Source: Candidatus Woesearchaeota archaeon
GTDB taxonomy: Archaea; Nanobdellota; Nanobdellia; Woesearchaeales; SM23-78
Length of the DNA: 51,883 nt
NCBI GenBank assembly: GCA_016932315.1
Contig: JAFGDD010000017.1
Location: 1 to 51,883, forward strand
Direction of reading: 5' to 3'
A program made the translations under genes and the position numbers. A model generated the notes under the pieces. It was not told where the DNA came from. It saw only the letters and a program-made list of their open reading frames with translations, and searched no databases. The first letter of the stretch is position 1. Each line of letters begins with the position of its first letter. Of this stretch, positions 48,416-51,883 are shown piece by piece.

Positions 48416-49411
48416 TTATAATCTCTCTAAATCATATTCTGAACTGCCAAGCCCCAGCTTCTCTGATTCCTTAATCTGAATATAAGGGTCGTGGTGGTGA
48501 GTGTCCAAGAAAACATTCCTGCCCTCCTGATTAATCACCTGGTCAGTGCTGGCCATCTCAACAGCCACAATATCATGGCCAAGAAAAACACCCACATCCT
48601 TAGCTATTATTTTTCCAGGATTAGAAAAGCAGTCGCAATCACGAGTTATGCTCCGGACATCATTCACATAATAAACAGGCTTTTTTCCGAGCAATCGAAG
48701 AACAGCACCTGCAGCCTCTGATAATAAAATATCAAATGTCAGCTCGCTCGTAAGGGCGTTGTTAGGGCAGTTATAAACGCAGTTAGTGCAGCTCCAGCAG
48801 TCTATCTTAGTTATTTCAGCCTTATCCTTAACATTTATTGCTCCTGAAGGGCAGACTTCCTCGCACAAGCCACAAGCAGTGCAATCCTCCTCACAAACAT
48901 TAGGCACAGCCATGCCGTGCTGGTCAGCCTTTGACTTGGGTGAGACGCAGCCCATAGCTAAGTTCTTTATTGCGCCGCCAATTCCAGAGCAGCCGTGGCC
49001 TTTGAAATGTGTGAGCACAAGCATTGCATCAGCATCAGCAACGGCCTTGGCTACTTCAACATTCATGTTCTTCATCTTCACAACAACGTACTCGTCAGAA
49101 ACAACCACTGGGCAGCCCATTTTCTGCTCTGAAAACCCGTGCTTCTCTGCAAGAGGAAGATAGCCTTCTTTTGTGTGCCTTGGCCCAGAGTATTTGACAG
49201 GCGTGTCAAACAGGAAAGGCTTGCAGCCGAGCTTTAATAAGACGCTAACTGCGCGCCTTGCAAGCTCTGGGCTGAACATGCCCTTGTCCTCTCCCATGTG
49301 AAGCTTCACAGCAACGCTCATTCCTTTCTTAAAATTCTCACTCAGCTCTTGCTCTAATAATTGCTCGTATTGGGATGATTCTGCTTCCTTGATAAGATAG
49401 ACTTTGCTCAT
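48416..49411 (-). CDS. DUF362-type protein with two 4Fe-4S clusters
   Basis: Residues about 20-160 are DUF362 (GMSVAVKLHMGEDKG, FKGHGCSGIGGAIKN). CTACGLCEEVCPSGA and CWSCTNCVYNCPNNA form an 8-Fe ferredoxin unit after it. Such proteins are electron carriers or oxidoreductases of unassigned substrate. The frame is open from 49435, but MSKVYLIKEAES from 49411 matches the family start and avoids overlap with the upstream hydrolase. Third gene of the dys operon on this strand. Confidence 0.85.
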   Translation of the reverse strand: MSKVYLIKEAESSQYEQLLEQELSENFKKGMSVAVKLHMGEDKGMFSPELARRAVSVLLKLGCKPFLFDTPVKYSGPRHTKEGYLPLAEKHGFSEQKMGCPVVVSDEYVVVKMKNMNVEVAKAVADADAMLVLTHFKGHGCSGIGGAIKNLAMGCVSPKSKADQHGMAVPNVCEEDCTACGLCEEVCPSGAINVKDKAEITKIDCWSCTNCVYNCPNNALTSELTFDILLSEAAGAVLRLLGKKPVYYVNDVRSITRDCDCFSNPGKIIAKDVGVFLGHDIVAVEMASTDQVINQEGRNVFLDTHHHDPYIQIKESEKLGLGSSEYDLERL

Positions 49412-49421
49412 TGTGTGTTGC

Positions 49422-50195
49422 TCACAACGTATCAATCCATTTCAGAAAAATATTTTTTATTTCGGTTAAATGATTTTCATCCCTGAAAGTGTGCTCTGCA
49501 TTCTTTATGACATGCAATTCCTTCCTGCCTGGAAGTCTGTCAAACAAAATTTTGTGGTGCGCTAAGGGAGTGTTTACATCCTTGTCACCCACAATCAAAA
49601 GAACAGGCATGGTTAGCTTGTTCACTTTTGTTAACAAGTCATATTTCAACCTATCCATCATGTGCGCCCATTTGAGTTTCTTAATCACACCAGGCTTTGA
49701 AGCGGATGGGCGGATTTCCCATCCTTTTTTCTCCCATTCTGCCAATCTCTTCTTCCCATAAACCTCGTTACTTAATTTGCCAGAAACCACTGTAGATATT
49801 GGTGCTAGAGCTTTTACTTTCTCAGGATGATTCTCTGCATAAAGCGCAGTACAAATCCCTCCGAGGCTGTGACCTGCAAGAACAAATGGCTCCTGATACC
49901 ATTTCTGCTCCTTAGCCCAGGCAATGACATCTTCAAGGTCAGAATAATAATTGGTTGTGGTAGCATCTTCGTAATTGCCATCACTCTCGCCAATTGTGTT
50001 GGTAGTGTCAAACCTCACTGATGAATATCCTTTCTCATTGAAAGCATTTGCAAAAGCATGTATGTGAAGCTGCTCCTTGAACCCTCCAAGGCCGTGCATA
50101 ACAAAAGCTAATCCTTTCTGATCATTAAGATTCTTAACTAAATCTAGGAGAACAACTATTTTCTGCCCTTTCCTGTTGGTAATGGATATTTTCAT
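49422..50195 (-). CDS. Alpha/beta hydrolase
   Basis: VMHGLGGFKEQ, nucleophile elbow LAGHSLGGIC, IVGDKDVNTPL with the acid, and KNAEHTFRDE with the His give a complete triad of an alpha/beta hydrolase (257 aa), likely an esterase or peptidase. The substrate is unknown. The start overlaps the stop of deoxyhypusine synthase by 4 bases, so they are coupled in one operon. Confidence 0.87.
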   Translation of the reverse strand: MKISITNRKGQKIVVLLDLVKNLNDQKGLAFVMHGLGGFKEQLHIHAFANAFNEKGYSSVRFDTTNTIGESDGNYEDATTTNYYSDLEDVIAWAKEQKWYQEPFVLAGHSLGGICTALYAENHPEKVKALAPISTVVSGKLSNEVYGKKRLAEWEKKGWEIRPSASKPGVIKKLKWAHMMDRLKYDLLTKVNKLTMPVLLIVGDKDVNTPLAHHKILFDRLPGRKELHVIKNAEHTFRDENHLTEIKNIFLKWIDTL

Positions 50196-51151
50196 TTCTT
50201 AATCCTCGCCTTGACAGCGCTCCAGATGAGCGGCAATGCAATTGTTACGTCACAGATTACGTCTGTAAACCTGGCTTTCTCATTAAGCTTGCCCCAGCTA
50301 ATGCCTTCCTTAAGCTCTGCTCCGCTGCTGCCGCCAGGCTCAGGCCTGTCCATGGTGATTTGCACGCCATAGCTTGCTCCTTTGCTGAATTGCATGGCTT
50401 GCTGGATATAATTCTTAGGAACACCGCCGCCAAGGTAAATAAAGCCTGACTTTTTAGCTGTCCAAGCAATGTCAAGTATGGCCTTTAAGTCATCAAATGC
50501 TTGCACATCAACTTTTTTAGTGCCAGCAATCCTGCCCCATATCATCAGCCCTATGCCTGAGTCTGCTATTGCCGGGCAGAAGAGGTCTATTTTTTTCTCA
50601 TAGCAAGTCCTGAGTATTGAAGGCTTGCCTTCCGGAACCATGCTTCCGAGCTTGTACAAGAATTCCTTAATACTCATCCTCTCGCTGAATAATTTCTGCC
50701 AGTTAGCAACAAAGAAATCCTCTAATCCCTCGTAAACATTATTGTGCATGTAAGAATCATACATTCTGTCAATTTCTTTCTTGTGCAGCATTGAATCATC
50801 AACCTTTGCGCTGCCTTGATAATGCGAGTAGCCGACTGCCTCGATAAGGTCGTGAGTAAGCATTGCTCCTGTTGTAACAAAAACCTTTATTCTCCCAGAA
50901 TTCAGCATGTCAATCAATACATTCTTCATGCCACCAGGCACAAGCGCTCCTGCTGCTCCTAGGAAAACTGTGCAGTCCTTGTCCTCAAACATTTCAGTAA
51001 TGATATCGCTGGCTCTTGCTATCATCCCAGCACCCATGACTCCGGACGTTCCCATGACCTTGACTAGCTCATCTGCTGAAATATTAGCATCTAGTTTTAT
51101 CTGCTCTACTTTTTTCAAACTAGCATCAACCTTATTTACTTTGTTTTTCAT
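50192..51151 (-). CDS. dys: Deoxyhypusine synthase
   Basis: GTSGVMGAGMIARASDI, FLGAAGALVPGGM, ADSGIGLMIWG, IYLGGGVPKNYIQQA and WGKLNEKARFTDVICDVTIA identify deoxyhypusine synthase; the Lys in SWGKLN corresponds to the catalytic lysine. It adds the aminobutyl group of spermidine to aIF5A. The length of 319 aa is normal for archaea. TATA-like TTTTATAAATC on the minus strand lies about 28 bases upstream, a leaderless start. Confidence 0.92.
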   Translation of the reverse strand: MKNKVNKVDASLKKVEQIKLDANISADELVKVMGTSGVMGAGMIARASDIITEMFEDKDCTVFLGAAGALVPGGMKNVLIDMLNSGRIKVFVTTGAMLTHDLIEAVGYSHYQGSAKVDDSMLHKKEIDRMYDSYMHNNVYEGLEDFFVANWQKLFSERMSIKEFLYKLGSMVPEGKPSILRTCYEKKIDLFCPAIADSGIGLMIWGRIAGTKKVDVQAFDDLKAILDIAWTAKKSGFIYLGGGVPKNYIQQAMQFSKGASYGVQITMDRPEPGGSSGAELKEGISWGKLNEKARFTDVICDVTIALPLIWSAVKARIKK

Positions 51152-51309
51152 GCTAAGAACGAAAAATGCGGGGGATTTATAAAATTAATTGTTAAAAAAC
51201 TGCAAAACCCAAATCTTTAAAAAGCCTTGCTCTTTCTCTTGACTTTAGCAAAAATAAAATTTTAAAAAATTAAAAGAATAAAAAAACAAATTGTGTGAGG
51301 TGCGTTTTT

Positions 51310-51735
51310 ATGACTGTAATCGGATTCAGCTTTACCAAGATGATAGTTGAGAAGACCAACCCTGTGAAAGGCAAGGTCAGCATTAACAACAACGTGGGCA
51401 TTAAGAATGTCGAGGAGACCAAGCTCAACATCAACTCTGACAGGAAAGCCTTGAAATTAGACTTTGAGTTTGCCTCAACCTATGAGCCGGGCATCGGCAA
51501 AATCCAATTAGAGGGAGAAGTCATCTATCTTGCAGAGAAAGGTAGGGCAGAAGAAGCTATTAAGAGCTGGAAGAAGAATAAGAAGATAGAGAAGGAGATG
51601 ATGACCAACGTGCTGAACAATGTGCTTGCCAAGTGCAATGTCGAGGCACTAATCCTGAGCAAGGACATGAACCTTCCGCCACCGATACCCTTGCCCAAGG
51701 TAGGCATGAACGAGAAGAAGGAAGCGGCTTCATAA
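51310..51735 (+). CDS. Hypothetical protein, 141 aa, beta-rich
   Basis: The frame is open from 51295, but the GTGAGGTG ribosome site fits the ATG at 51310 (MTVIGFSFTKM). Alternating hydrophobic strands (KVSINNNVGIKNV, KLDFEFASTYEPG, IQLEGEVIYLA) followed by two helices suggest a SecB-like or other beta-alpha fold; the match is structural impression only. No signal peptide; function unknown. The leader of about 65 bases follows TATA-like ATCTTTAAAAAG. Confidence 0.6.
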   Translation: MTVIGFSFTKMIVEKTNPVKGKVSINNNVGIKNVEETKLNINSDRKALKLDFEFASTYEPGIGKIQLEGEVIYLAEKGRAEEAIKSWKKNKKIEKEMMTNVLNNVLAKCNVEALILSKDMNLPPPIPLPKVGMNEKKEAAS

Positions 51736-51796
51736 AAATTTTTAATTTTCTTATTCTGATTTTATTTTATTTGCTTTTGAATTAACTGGTACTTTT

Positions 51797-51883
51797 AAAA
51801 AGTCGCCGTAGCAGTCACCAACACAAAAATTTTTGTTTTTTTAAACAAAATTTTTGTTGGACGCTGACGCGGTGGGGGTTGCA
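51797..51883. repeat. Family 1 element, right copy, cut by window end
   Basis: Bases 51797-51882 are identical to 2-87. The next base (A at 51883) differs from the C at 88. Only the left inverted repeat and first arm are present, the rest lying beyond the window. The difference at the last base argues for a second dispersed copy rather than a circular overlap. Confidence 0.8.

Noticed and set aside
1-51883. Circular plasmid or virus genome
   Set aside because: Shared ends are a dispersed repeat that diverges at the last base; most genes are chromosomal housekeeping genes.

Overview
The window looks like a chromosomal segment of a DPANN-type archaeon, most like Woesearchaeota/Pacearchaeota. 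This placement is inference. The archaeal markers are eukaryote-like information genes (Orc1/Cdc6 ATPase, ATP-dependent DNA ligase, RNase P Rpp21 subunit, KEOPS kinase Bud32, Nip7-like PUA protein, deoxyhypusine synthase), FtsZ, and TATA boxes 25-30 bases before start codons, many of them leaderless. Genes that do have a leader use GGTGA/GGAGG ribosome sites. The threonyl-tRNA synthetase is of bacterial type. I found no rRNA, tRNA or CRISPR array.

Layout. 186-3564: small unassigned genes, a coiled-coil protein and a Nip7-like PUA protein. 3577-13160: a long minus-strand block of nine genes built around a MoxR-type AAA+ ATPase and a HExxH/VWA protein, with a PD-(D/E)xK nuclease-like protein, a membrane-anchored NodB deacetylase, a membrane-anchored LysM coiled-coil protein and four proteins of unknown function. 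This looks like a dedicated, perhaps undescribed, envelope-associated system. 13461-22562: Lrp-like regulator, KsgA, a lysine-rich histone-H1-like protein, ThrRS, a tiny membrane protein, RtcB, BtpA-like, Maf and dCTP deaminase. 22613-25899: a compact regulated module in which a TrmB-like regulator faces an operon (P-loop ATPase, unknown, receiver-like, unknown) across a palindromic operator; most genes of the operon start behind the same extended Shine-Dalgarno leader.

25896-31786: PyrH, a phosphoesterase, TsaC-like, an origin-candidate intergenic region, Cdc6 and a proteasome-like Ntn hydrolase. 31912-38063: ZIP transporter, a secreted cysteine-rich miniprotein, DNA ligase, an HD protein, a regulator and FtsZ, with a structured-RNA candidate upstream of ftsZ. 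38311-51735: a frameshifted gene, Rnp4, a glycosyltransferase, Bud32 followed by a membrane Lon-like protease, GuaB, a JAMM-like protein, a secreted PLD protein, a DUF362-ferredoxin protein, an alpha/beta hydrolase and deoxyhypusine synthase.

The strongest unusual signals are: (1) a family of about 120-160 bp miniature elements with terminal inverted repeats and hairpin arms, present at both window ends, at 27630-27752, and in frame inside bud32, where it adds about 53 residues between the catalytic loop and the DFG motif; (2) a second, distinct hairpin-element family at 1291-1446 and 17991-18088; (3) a promoter/operator block (CGAAAGATTTATA plus a CCACT-N4-AGTGG palindrome 8-9 bases away) shared by three loci, including the proteasome-like and JAMM-like genes; (4) the repeated hairpin-Shine-Dalgarno leaders of the TrmB-linked operon; and (5) the MoxR/metallopeptidase/LysM/NodB block, where several genes are preceded by short direct repeats.
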